From Thermoflexales bacterium (GTDB lineage: Bacteria > Chloroflexota > Anaerolineae > Fen-1058), in the NCBI GenBank assembly GCA_017882055.1, contig JADGQE010000042.1:1-14387 (forward strand): DNA of 14,387 nucleotides, written 5' to 3'. A model generated the notes under the pieces. It searched no databases. It was not told the DNA's origin and saw only the letters and a program-made list of their open reading frames with translations. Position numbers and translations under genes: made by a program. This document shows positions 1 through 8,490 of the stretch, piece by piece. How positions within the stretch are numbered: position 1 is the stretch's first letter; every line of letters begins with the position of its first letter.

Positions 1-1094
1 GCGGCCTTTAAGAATCCGGCGACGGCGGTACCGGCCGCGGGTTCGGCGAAGACCGCAGTCTCACGCGCCAGCAGACGCATCGCGGCGAGGATCTCCTCAT
101 CGGTAACCGTTGAGGCTTCGCCGCTGGTGTCGCGGATCGATCGCACGGCCCGCCGCCCATCGCGCGGCAGATCGACGTTGATGCTGTCGGCGATGGTGTG
201 ACCACTGACCGGCGTAATATCGGTCTGGCCAGCGCGCCACGCATTGTAGACGGCGGCCGAGCCTTCGGCTTGAACGCCCATCAATTTCGGCATGGCATTG
301 ATCCAACCGAGCGCGGTCAGATCGCGCAGTCCGCTGTGCAGGCCAGAGATGATGTTGCCGTCGCCCACACTGACAAAGATGCGATCCGGCGCGTGCCAGT
401 TGAGTTGTTCACAAATTTCAAGCGCGGCCGTCTTTTTGCCTTCGACCGTGATGGGATTGTAGGCGGTGTTGCGGCAATACCAATCGAATTCTTTGGAAGC
501 CTGCAAGCACAGATCAAAAGCCGTGTCGTAATTGCCTTTGACCAGAAACACATGCGCGCCGTAGATCAATAACTGCGCGACTTTGGCCTGCGGCGCAGTC
601 TGCGGCACGAAGATGACGGCGGGCAGGTTGATGCTGGCGGCCATGCCGGCCAGGGCCGCGCCCGCATTGCCGCTCGACGCGGTGGTGATCAGATCACGCT
701 TGAGTTCGCGCGCCTTGACGACGACGACGGAACTGGCCCGGTCTTTGAACGAAGCCGTCGGGTTGCGGCCATCATCTTTGATCCACACTTCGCGGATGTC
801 CAGCATCTTTTCAAGTCGCGGTGCGCGATACAGCGGCGTCCAACCGATTTGCAGCGGCAAATCAGCCGATTCAGAATCGATCGGCAGCAGCGGTTTGTAG
901 CGAAAAAGATTGAGCGCCGCCGAGGATTGTTGTGCGGCCAACTTGGCCGGGCTGGTCTGTCTGGCAATGGCCTGGTAATCATACACGGCATCGAGGATGC
1001 CGTCATCGCCGTGCCTGGGGCAAACGTACTCGACTTCGCCAACCCCGTATTCTTGACCACAGATTGTGCATTTGAAACCGATCAGGTTGTTCAT
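1..1094 (-). CDS. thrC: Threonine synthase, PLP-dependent (partial, 3' end outside window)
   Basis: Converts O-phosphohomoserine to threonine, the last step of threonine synthesis in the cytoplasm. The frame is open for all 364 codons from the ATG to the window edge, so the C-terminus is missing. An N-terminal zinc-ribbon-like cluster (C9, C12, C25, H28) is followed by the fold-type II PLP core. NPTASFKDR at 111-119 carries the Schiff-base lysine K117, TASSGNAGAALA at 138-149 should bind the cofactor phosphate, and SVGDGNIISG at 242-251 is a further conserved glycine loop. The start is supported by AAGGAG five bases upstream. The gene stands alone, downstream of the nuclease gene and separated from it by a large palindromic repeat. 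The substrate is inferred from family resemblance; other PLP lyases of this fold (threonine dehydratase-like) are less likely because of the N-terminal ribbon and motif spacing. Confidence 0.88.
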   Translation of the reverse strand, partial: MNNLIGFKCTICGQEYGVGEVEYVCPRHGDDGILDAVYDYQAIARQTSPAKLAAQQSSAALNLFRYKPLLPIDSESADLPLQIGWTPLYRAPRLEKMLDIREVWIKDDGRNPTASFKDRASSVVVVKARELKRDLITTASSGNAGAALAGMAASINLPAVIFVPQTAPQAKVAQLLIYGAHVFLVKGNYDTAFDLCLQASKEFDWYCRNTAYNPITVEGKKTAALEICEQLNWHAPDRIFVSVGDGNIISGLHSGLRDLTALGWINAMPKLMGVQAEGSAAVYNAWRAGQTDITPVSGHTIADSINVDLPRDGRRAVRSIRDTSGEASTVTDEEILAAMRLLARETAVFAEPAAGTAVAGFLKA

Positions 1095-1101
1095 CCAGTC
1101 T

Positions 1102-1116
1102 CCTTGTAAGACAAGG
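1102..1116 (-). promoter_or_regulatory. Short hairpin over the thrC ribosome binding site
   Basis: CCTTGT and ACAAGG form a 6-bp stem with a 3-base loop. On the minus strand one arm overlaps the AAGGAG ribosome binding site that precedes the thrC ATG. Folding could lower initiation. The stem is short and a regulatory role is only an inference. Confidence 0.35.
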
Positions 1117-1124
1117 TGTCATCT

Positions 1125-1268
1125 ATGTGCAACTCTTCTTCGGTGTGTCATTCTGAGCGTTTTTTGCGAAGAATCTCAGTGTCTGTCAGCATCGAGTGCC
1201 AATCGTGGTAGGGATTCTTCGCTTCGCTCAGAATGACACGAATCGGCCTGCTGAAAAGAGTTGCACAT
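1125..1268. repeat. Nested palindromic intergenic repeat
   Basis: Two sets of perfect inverted arms lie one inside the other. The outer arms are 13 bp (ATGTGCAACTCTT at 1125-1137 against 1256-1268). The inner arms are 15 bp (GTGTCATTCTGAGCG at 1145-1159 against 1225-1239), continued by GCGAAGAATC at 1166-1175 against 1213-1222. The word TCATTCTGAGCG...GAAGAATC resembles a dispersed palindrome that I recall from many Chloroflexota and other environmental genomes. It fills most of the gap between the nuclease stop and the thrC start, so it could also end transcription or stabilise the upstream mRNA. No flanking target duplication or transposase gene is seen. Confidence 0.75.
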
Positions 1269-1289
1269 TGCGTAAGATGTTATCTTGCC

Positions 1290-2111
1290 CTACGAAATCT
1301 CAAGCGTGGCCGTTAAGCCGAAATGATCGGAAGGATAAATCGTTGGATCACTGGGCGAAGGCTGGTTCAAGGTCACGTCACATTCCAGTACGCGCACGCG
1401 ATCGTTGACGAAGATGTAATCGAGTGTGCCGCGCCACGGCTTGAAAGTGTGATCGGTCGCCAGCTGGATGATCACGCGCCGGATCGATCGCAGCACCGCA
1501 CGCGCGTTTTTGATCGGCTGGTTGACGACGAGCGGCGTGGGACACGTGTACTCTGGTTCGCGCCCATGCCGGGCGGCATACGCCGATGTGAAGCGTTGGC
1601 GCATCAGCCGGATGGCGGATGATGCCGGCGTGCCGTTGAAGTCGCCGCAAACCACGACGGCTCTGCCCGGCAGGTAGTCCTTCAACCAATCGAGCATCAA
1701 GCGGACTTGCTGGTTGCGCTCGTTCGATTCACCCGGCCACCAGAATAGATGCGCATTCACTACGGCCAGTGAGTGAGCATTGTAATTGATCTCGACTAAC
1801 TGCGCCACTCGACTTTGCGTCTGTAAGTCCAGCGTGGCCGCGCGTTCGATCGGGTGGCGGCTCAAAAGCGCGATACCTTCTCTTTTGCGCTTGCCGCCGG
1901 TTTTCGGGCTGAAGTGCAGCGCGTAGCCGCCGAGTTGATCGGCCAGCCACTGCGCGTTGTTATCGGGCAGCGTCACTTCCTGCAGCGCGATCACGTCCGG
2001 TTGAAGTTCGGCCAGTTGGGCGGCAAGGATCGAGCGGCGCTGCGGCCAACGCGACCGATCGTTCAGGAGGTTGAGCGTAACGCATTTGAGTGTGGACAAT
2101 GAAGGGGTCAA
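1290..2111 (-). CDS. Endonuclease/exonuclease/phosphatase (EEP) family hydrolase
   Basis: A 273-residue Mg-dependent phosphodiesterase or nuclease fold related to exonuclease III, DNase I, CCR4 deadenylases and sphingomyelinases. All core motifs are visible: VTLNLLND (N14), ALQEV with metal-binding E45, VNAHL with H121, CGDFNGTP with D157 and N159, LDYIF with D231, and the terminal SDHFGL with D262 and H263. It is therefore probably active. The start codon is TTG, overlapping the HEPN stop (TTGA), and no strong ribosome binding site precedes it; translation is likely coupled to the HEPN gene. There is no signal peptide or membrane segment, so it should be cytoplasmic. The substrate (DNA, RNA, nucleotide or phospholipid) cannot be told from sequence. 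Its position as third gene of an MNT-HEPN cassette hints at nucleic acid or nucleotide work. Confidence 0.88.
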   Translation of the reverse strand: MTPSLSTLKCVTLNLLNDRSRWPQRRSILAAQLAELQPDVIALQEVTLPDNNAQWLADQLGGYALHFSPKTGGKRKREGIALLSRHPIERAATLDLQTQSRVAQLVEINYNAHSLAVVNAHLFWWPGESNERNQQVRLMLDWLKDYLPGRAVVVCGDFNGTPASSAIRLMRQRFTSAYAARHGREPEYTCPTPLVVNQPIKNARAVLRSIRRVIIQLATDHTFKPWRGTLDYIFVNDRVRVLECDVTLNQPSPSDPTIYPSDHFGLTATLEIS

Positions 2112-2494
2112 GTCAGTAGATCGGTCACGAGGTCTATCAAGTCGCGTGCGTCTTGCGCTCGCTTCCGGGCAGCTTCCTCATCGGCATTCCAGTACACATC
2201 GTAATCGGCTTTCTGCCGCCACTCAAAATCCTGAATGAGCATTTGATGATACCTGGGATCGACCTTGCCGGTCTTGGCATACTCGCGGCCAAACGCAGCG
2301 ACTACCGCAGAATGTTTGCCGCCGATATTCAACCCATCACGAATCAACAGGGCATTGACGGCGTAGAACATGGCGTAATAAGCGCGTGACACTGCATCAT
2401 CATACAAGCCTGCGGCGGTCAAAGCCTCGACCGCTTTCAATGTCGTGCGTGCCCGCTCCAGCCAGTGCTGAGCCTCGTTCAGGTTGCCGGCCAT
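2108..2494 (-). CDS. HEPN domain protein (toxin-like partner of MNT)
   Basis: A 128-residue all-helical HEPN protein. Recognisable family segments are SRAYYAMFYAVNALL at 36-50, GKHSAVVAAFG at 59-69 and EWRQKADYD at 91-99, typical of the COG1895/PF05168 group. HEPN proteins paired with MNT nucleotidyltransferases form type VII-like toxin-antitoxin modules, in which HEPN is often an RNase. Here I see no R-x4-6-H catalytic motif: the nearest arrangements are R52 to H61 with eight residues between, and R81-Y-H83. RNase activity is therefore doubtful, though this subfamily often lacks the motif. It overlaps the upstream MNT gene by 16 bases and the downstream EEP gene by 4, so all three are probably one transcript. 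GAAGG lies upstream of the ATG, at slightly long spacing. Confidence 0.85.
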   Translation of the reverse strand: MAGNLNEAQHWLERARTTLKAVEALTAAGLYDDAVSRAYYAMFYAVNALLIRDGLNIGGKHSAVVAAFGREYAKTGKVDPRYHQMLIQDFEWRQKADYDVYWNADEEAARKRAQDARDLIDLVTDLLT

Positions 2495-2820
2495 AGCGAT
2501 TTGCCTTCACGTTCGACGTTATCGAGATACGACGACCGGTTCTCCCTCAGCAGTGTGTAATGTGGGAGATCGATGATGTTGAGGGCCAGGACAGGTTGAA
2601 AGTCATGCTTCCACATAATTTGGTAGGCGATGTGATGGATAATCTCATTCTGACTTTCGTTCATGTGGCGCAAGACAATCAGTACATCTGCGTCTGAATC
2701 GGGACCTGCATCTCCGCGTGCCTGCGACCCATAGAGTGTCGCGCGCACAAGATTATCGCCCAATGAGCGGTGAAGCTCATCCCGCAGTTGAGTAAGTAGG
2801 TCCGTTAGTGGGGGTGTCAT
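2479..2820 (-). CDS. MNT-type minimal nucleotidyltransferase (antitoxin-like)
   Basis: A 113-residue nucleotidyltransferase of the polymerase-beta superfamily. The motif GSQARG at 31-36, followed by PDSDADV at 40-46, supplies the two metal-binding aspartates D43 and D45. The third acidic residue usual in larger transferases is not obvious: the matching strand reads PVLALNII. In characterised MNT-HEPN pairs the MNT protein neutralises HEPN by AMPylating it; that role is inferred here from adjacency. I chose the ATG at 2820 because GGAAG lies six bases upstream. A start 39 bases further up gives an uncharacteristic histidine-rich N-terminus and has no ribosome binding site. It is the first gene of the MNT-HEPN-EEP cassette. 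Confidence 0.87.
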   Translation of the reverse strand: MTPPLTDLLTQLRDELHRSLGDNLVRATLYGSQARGDAGPDSDADVLIVLRHMNESQNEIIHHIAYQIMWKHDFQPVLALNIIDLPHYTLLRENRSSYLDNVEREGKSLWPAT

Positions 2821-2900
2821 GGCAATCTTCCAGTGCGAATGATGATCTGATTGTAGCATAAAACACTTGAGGTCAACGAGCCGATCAATATAGGCAAAAT

Positions 2901-3125
2901 TCAGCCAGCGGAATTCTCATTGGAGTGCGATGTCAGGCTGCGAAGGACGGCTTCGATGTCCAGATCACGGATGGCATCCACGGCCACTTCCCACGCGCCT
3001 TCGTCGCACAAACCGTCTGCGGCAGCGCGCTCATACGCGGCTTGCGCAGCGCGCACACAGGCCGCGCGGATTGCCCTGGCCAGGTGTTGGTCGTGAACTG
3101 GAGTTGGCTCGCGCTTCTCGTTCAT
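2901..3125 (-). CDS. Small helical protein of unknown function
   Basis: 74 residues, predicted to be helical and soluble, with no signal peptide. The central segment AAYERAAADGLCDEGAWEVA (28-47) resembles small proteins I recall in other bacterial genomes, some loosely and probably wrongly called acetyltransferases; at this length that enzyme fold is impossible. The DGLCDEGAWE core, with its single cysteine and tryptophan, looks conserved rather than random. It begins 19 bases after the stop of the membrane protein gene, so it is probably cotranscribed. The ribosome binding site is weak. The function is unknown. Confidence 0.55.
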   Translation of the reverse strand: MNEKREPTPVHDQHLARAIRAACVRAAQAAYERAAADGLCDEGAWEVAVDAIRDLDIEAVLRSLTSHSNENSAG

Positions 3126-3144
3126 TTGTCTTAACCCGTTTCTT

Positions 3145-3513
3145 TCAGGTATCGCTGCCGCGAGCCTCGTCTGCTTCGGATTCTACGTGAAAGTGGTGCA
3201 AGGTGCGATGCAGAACCGGAGCCACCAGAAGGCCGATTGCGATCACGACGACCAACCCGCAGTAAAGGGCGTAGACACCGGCGAACAGCTTGCCGGCGTC
3301 TGTGTGTAGTTCGCTGACGGGCCCCATCCCGCCCATCAACATCGCGGCGTTGACGAACGCATCGATCCACCCCATGCCCTCGAACTGATGATAGCCGGCC
3401 ATGCCGATCACCAGCGAAATCACGACGAAGCCAAATGAAACGAGCGCATATTTGAGCATGCGCCGTATGAAAGCGGCACGTGGCAGCAGTTTTTCAGTAC
3501 GGTGCTCAAACAT
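3145..3513 (-). CDS. Two-helix membrane protein with a channel-like re-entrant loop
   Basis: 122 residues. Hydrophobic helices at about 21-40 and 75-100 flank an amphipathic segment, GMGWIDAFVNAAMLMGGMGP at 46-65. Helix, pore loop, helix is the plan of the two-TM ion channel family (Ion_trans_2). The filter position reads GGMGP rather than TVGYG, so potassium selectivity is not supported. A histidine-rich tail (LHRTLHHFH, 101-109) follows the second helix on the presumed cytoplasmic side. I chose the ATG at 3513 over one 30 bases upstream because AAGGGG precedes it by seven bases and it overlaps the upstream stop by 8 bases. Channel function is inference; the protein may be a structural or signalling membrane protein. 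Confidence 0.7.
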   Translation of the reverse strand: MFEHRTEKLLPRAAFIRRMLKYALVSFGFVVISLVIGMAGYHQFEGMGWIDAFVNAAMLMGGMGPVSELHTDAGKLFAGVYALYCGLVVVIAIGLLVAPVLHRTLHHFHVESEADEARGSDT

Positions 3514-4126
3514 GGCTGAACCCCTTGGCCTCGATCTGTTCAACGCCGACTGCGATGTCCGTCAATAGATCGAATAGTGACTGCACGTAATCGAGGTCGA
3601 GATTGACGTATCTTTCTTCAAAATGCAATTCTCGCCCGTCCACCTCGACGTTGAACGACCGCGCGTCCATGATCTTGGTATGCAGGGCGCTATCGCCGAG
3701 CAGCCGCATGACGTTATCTTCGGGGCGGCCTTTGATCATGAAACGTCGATCGAATTCGTCGTCTCCAACCTGAATATCCTGCATTCCGAGAAATTTACTG
3801 ATCTTGCTGACGATCGTTTTTTCATACAACGCCAGATAAAGATTGGCTCGGTTGTTGACGAAGAGGATGATGCGAGTATCCCTGGTTGAGCTATGACCGC
3901 TGTCGCGTGTAAAGGTGTCGAGCGTGAGGGCGTGGCCGCGATAGGTTCCCGTCACCGTGGGCGTTCTCCAAAAACTGCCCGGCTCGAAGGTCAATCCGGT
4001 GCGATTTGCCAGTTCATTCCAGGCTCGACGGCGGGATTGGAGACTGTAATACGATCCGCCCAGAGCGAGAACGAACACCACGACCACAAAAAGAACGACC
4101 AGCAGGCTAAATCCTGAATTGACCAC
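3506..4126 (-). CDS. Membrane-anchored conserved protein of unknown function
   Basis: 206 residues. A single strong membrane helix at about 6-28 with a following YSLQSRRRAW basic stretch suggests an N-out, C-in anchor with a soluble cytoplasmic domain of mixed strands and helices. Conserved-looking segments include FWRTPTVTGTYRGHALTLD (52-70) and GDDEFDRRFMIKG (121-133), the latter well ordered and charged. The start is GTG with GGAG seven bases upstream. It ends inside the start of the channel-like gene (8-base overlap), so the two are probably translated together. I do not recognise a named function and would not assign one. Confidence 0.65.
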   Translation of the reverse strand: MVNSGFSLLVVLFVVVVFVLALGGSYYSLQSRRRAWNELANRTGLTFEPGSFWRTPTVTGTYRGHALTLDTFTRDSGHSSTRDTRIILFVNNRANLYLALYEKTIVSKISKFLGMQDIQVGDDEFDRRFMIKGRPEDNVMRLLGDSALHTKIMDARSFNVEVDGRELHFEERYVNLDLDYVQSLFDLLTDIAVGVEQIEAKGFSHV

Positions 4127-4158
4127 GTTGTCTCTCCAGTGAGAACGACGGGCTTCGA

Positions 4159-4644
4159 TTACAGCTTATAGCCAATCATCCGCAAGAATTCTTTGCGATG
4201 GGTCACATCGGCCTCGGTCTCGATGCCTTTCGTCCGTTCACCGTCGATCACGCCGAGAATGCCGCGGCCCTGTTCGCTTTCGGCCACGATGACTTGCGTG
4301 GGATTGGCGGTGGCGCAGAAGATGCGGCAAACTTCTGGCAACATTTTAACGGCGTTCAGTACGTTGATCGGATAGAAGCCCGCGCCGAGGATGATGATGA
4401 ACGCATGGCCCGCACCGAGCGTCAGCGCGTTCTTTTGGGCGAGTTCGACTAACTGTGTGTCGGTGCCGGAGGCTCGTACTAATGAAGGGCCGCTCGCCTC
4501 GCAGAATGCCAGGCCGAACTTGATGCCGGGCACGGCCTGCACCAGCGTCTCGTGCAAGTCTTCTACCGTCTTGATGAAGTGCGACTGGCCGAGGATGAAA
4601 TTGAGGTCTTCAGGTTTGTCGATCGGGATGAGTTTGAGTTCCAT
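4159..4644 (-). CDS. Adenosine-specific kinase (DUF355/PF04008 family)
   Basis: 161 residues, matching the length of the archaeal adenosine-specific kinase family (COG1839), which binds and phosphorylates adenosine and is unrelated to ribokinase-type kinases. Characteristic segments are GQSHFIKTVEDLHE (19-32), GIKFGLAFCEASG (40-52), LGAGHAFIIILGAGFYPINV (76-95), FCATANPTQVIVAE (109-122) and QGRGILGVIDG (125-135). It is cytoplasmic. The start is supported by GAGGTG just upstream. It lies 149 bases downstream of the second permease gene, across a palindromic repeat, so it belongs to the same purine theme but may have separate transcript stability. Biochemical support for the family is thin, so the kinase activity is less sure than the family call. 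Confidence 0.82.
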   Translation of the reverse strand: MELKLIPIDKPEDLNFILGQSHFIKTVEDLHETLVQAVPGIKFGLAFCEASGPSLVRASGTDTQLVELAQKNALTLGAGHAFIIILGAGFYPINVLNAVKMLPEVCRIFCATANPTQVIVAESEQGRGILGVIDGERTKGIETEADVTHRKEFLRMIGYKL

Positions 4645-4670
4645 GGTTCACCTCAGTGATAATTTGGCTA

Positions 4671-4772
4671 GTAAGGGCGACGCATTCCCACCAGGATTCC
4701 ACCCGATCAGAACCATGGTCATGCCAGGCTTGTCAATTAACATTGATTCGGTTGGGAATGCATCGCCCCTAC
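4671..4772. repeat. Palindromic intergenic repeat
   Basis: 20-base arms at 4671-4690 and 4753-4772 are inverted copies with 18 of 20 matches; the core word is GGGCGACGCATTCCCA against TGGGAATGCATCGCCC. The loop of about 62 bases holds a small ACCATGGT palindrome at 4712-4719. It sits between the second permease gene and the adenosine-specific kinase gene. It resembles the dispersed GTAGGGGCGATGCATT-type repeats I recall in Chloroflexota. It could act as a transcript-end stem for the transporter operon. Confidence 0.72.
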
Positions 4773-4793
4773 GATTGTCTCCTGCTTCATCCC

Positions 4794-5747
4794 TCACAAC
4801 CCTCGCTCCCCTCTCACATACGGTATTCCCAGCGCCGCAGGTGAACCGAGCCGCTTGCGCATCGCTTCGCGTGAGCCAAGGATCAAAATGAAAATCGTCG
4901 CGAGGTAGGGGAGCATGTCCATCAGCCGGCCCAGCGATGGATTGTTCGCCGTCGAGATCAGTGGCAGCGCCGGATTCTGCAAATCAAGCGGGAGGCGGCG
5001 AAGCAGTCCGAAAAAATAGGAGACCCACACGCCGCGCATCGGATCCCAGGCCGCAAAGATCACCAGTGCGACGGCGATCCAGCCAAGCCCCGATGTCTTG
5101 CCATCGACCCAGCCAGGATCCGTGATGAGGCTCATCGCTGCTCCACCCAGGCCGCTCATGGCGCCGCCAAAAATCACATAGAGATAACGTGTCCGATAAA
5201 CGTTGATGCCGAGCGAATCGGCGGCGGAAGGGTATTCGCCGACGGAGCGCAAGTTCAATCCCGGACGAGTCCGATGCAAATAAAACCAGGCTAGAGGCGC
5301 AAAGATTAAGCCGAAGATAATGAGCGCAAGTTGCTGAGCGGCAACCTGTTCTATGATTGGTAAAACGATCGGTGTGGGTTGCGGCGTGCGTTGTCCTACA
5401 TACGGCTGTCCCAGGATACTCGACAGTCCGCTGCCGAGGAAAGTCACAGCGAGACCGCTCACCACCTGATCGGCCCGCAGGGTGATGGTAATCAATGCGT
5501 GAAGCAACGCGAGAAGCGCGCCAAAGGCCATGCCAGCGATCAACCCTAACAGCACATCGCCAGTCTTGAACCAGACGGCAAAGCCGCTCATGGCACCGAC
5601 CAACATCATCCCTTCAATCCCCAGGTTCATCACTCCGGCGCGTTCGGAAAAAATCTCGCCCACCGTTGCAAAGAGCAAAGGCGAACCGCTCACCAATGCG
5701 CCAAACACAATCGTGAGAGCGAGGGCAATCAGTTCATTAGCCGTCAT
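4794..5747 (-). CDS. Purine-nucleoside ABC transporter permease, NupQ-like
   Basis: 317 residues, polytopic, of the branched-chain/ribose (BPD_transp_2) permease family; the second inner-membrane subunit of the transporter. Family signatures are FSERAGVMNLGIEGMMLVGA near 33-52, and RSVGEYPSAADSLGINVYR near 172-190 in the cytoplasmic coupling loop that contacts the ATPase. Length and order match B. subtilis NupQ (YufQ). The start is ATG with GGAGG six bases upstream. It overlaps the preceding permease gene by 11 bases, fitting equal subunit production. Substrate (nucleosides such as guanosine, inosine or adenosine) is inferred from family and neighbouring purine genes. Confidence 0.9.
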   Translation of the reverse strand: MTANELIALALTIVFGALVSGSPLLFATVGEIFSERAGVMNLGIEGMMLVGAMSGFAVWFKTGDVLLGLIAGMAFGALLALLHALITITLRADQVVSGLAVTFLGSGLSSILGQPYVGQRTPQPTPIVLPIIEQVAAQQLALIIFGLIFAPLAWFYLHRTRPGLNLRSVGEYPSAADSLGINVYRTRYLYVIFGGAMSGLGGAAMSLITDPGWVDGKTSGLGWIAVALVIFAAWDPMRGVWVSYFFGLLRRLPLDLQNPALPLISTANNPSLGRLMDMLPYLATIFILILGSREAMRKRLGSPAALGIPYVRGERGL

Positions 5748-6935
5748 GTAATGCCTCCGGGGCGATGGCGACTCGTTCTATTTTCTCGAATCGAATACGA
5801 TACCGAAACAGTAATTCTGTACCCACGACGACAAACAGGATGACGCCTTGCAGCATCGAAGCGATCCCTTGAGGTTGGATCAATTGAGTGCCGACCAATA
5901 ACCCGCCGAACAAAAAAGCAACCAGTATCGCTGCTAGCGGATTAAGTCTGGCGAGCCAGGCGATGATGACGCCGGTGAAACCTAAACCGCGTTGGAACCG
6001 GCCATTGAGTTCACGCAGGGCAGCGACCTCATTCATTCCAGCTAACCCTGCGAGTGCACCCGACACGCCCATAACAAGGAGCGTATTGCGCGCCAGGCTG
6101 ATGCCGGCATAGCGCGCGGCTTTCGGGTTGTTGCCAATCACCCGAATCTCATAGCCCCACCGGCTACGTTTGAATATCCAAGCTAAAACGATGGCCGCGA
6201 TAATACCCAGAAAGATGCCCGGATGCGCCGTCAAGCCAGACAGAGCGGGGATACTTTTGGCGGCTTCAGTCAGGCGCGGCCAGGTGGCCGAGACTGGAAA
6301 ACGTCCGGTTGATTCGAAGTCGCCGATGCTCCACGGCCCAACGACGACGAAATATTCCAACCACTTGTAGGCAATATAGTTCAGCATTAAGGTGATAATG
6401 ATCTCGTTGATATTGAGCCGGGCCTTGAGGAAACCGGGGATCGCGCCGTATATGAAACCCGCCAGAATGCCAGCCAACGCCATCACCCCCAGCATGAGCA
6501 CGCGATCTGTGCCAGGGGGAAAAATGAATATAGCCACTGCCGTGGCTGCCCAGGCGCCCATAAACATTTGGCCGTCTGCGCCGATGTTCCACAGTTTCAT
6601 GCGGAAGGCCAGGATGCACGCCAGGGCGGTCAGTAGTATGGGCGAGGTTTTAACCAGCGTGTCGGAGAGCGGACCAAAGCATAGCAGTCCTTTTGGACAA
6701 TCAGTGTTCGTGAGCAATGCTGTAACGCCGGCTTGCCAATCGGCCGGTGTGCCAAAACCCTCTTTGAATATCTCTTGATAAGTTCCGATCGGGTCAGTTG
6801 CTCCGGCCGCGCGAAGCACGAAGCCGCCGACGACCAGCGCCAAGATCACGCCCAGGATAGACGATACCACGCGTGTCCAGCCCGGGTTGTCTAAGCGGGT
6901 TTCGATGCGTATGCGATAGGAAGATGCCAACTGAT

Positions 6936-6939
<4 letters not shown>
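5737..6939 (-). CDS. Purine-nucleoside ABC transporter permease, NupP-like
   Basis: 400 residues, the larger inner-membrane permease subunit. It has multiple hydrophobic helices beginning at about 26-46. The family motifs are WNIGADGQMFMGAWAA, EIIITLMLNYIA and EIRVIGNNPKAARYAGIS, the last being the ATPase-coupling loop. A periplasmic-side loop between the first two helices contains NTDCPKGLLCFG with two cysteines, which I do not recall as a family feature and which could form a disulfide. It starts inside the ATPase stop codon (ATGA overlap). It is the counterpart of B. subtilis NupP (YufP). It would form a heterodimeric channel with the NupQ-like permease. Confidence 0.9.
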
Positions 6940-8459
<1,520 letters not shown>

Positions 8460-8467
8460 AAAATCTC

Positions 8468-8486
8468 CTCGTGAATCGATCACGAG
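8468..8486 (-). promoter_or_regulatory. Hairpin adjoining the ATPase ribosome binding site
   Basis: Perfect 7-bp arms CTCGTGA and TCACGAG around a 5-base loop. On the transcribed strand the arm CACGAG runs directly into the GAGGAG ribosome binding site of the ABC ATPase gene and includes its first bases. It could tune ATPase translation relative to the binding protein. The role is inferred. Confidence 0.4.
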
Positions 8487-8490
8487 AATG

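Noticed and set aside
198..900. Plus-strand frames and short minus-strand frames at the left edge
   Set aside because: A single minus-strand frame with full threonine synthase motifs runs through the region to the window edge.
1125..1268. Insertion sequence
   Set aside because: Inverted ends are present but there is no transposase gene and no visible target duplication; only a short non-coding repeat is supported.
4731..4736. Perfect TTGACA on the minus strand as a promoter for the kinase gene
   Set aside because: No -10-like hexamer lies 16-18 bases downstream, and the site is in the loop of a palindromic repeat.
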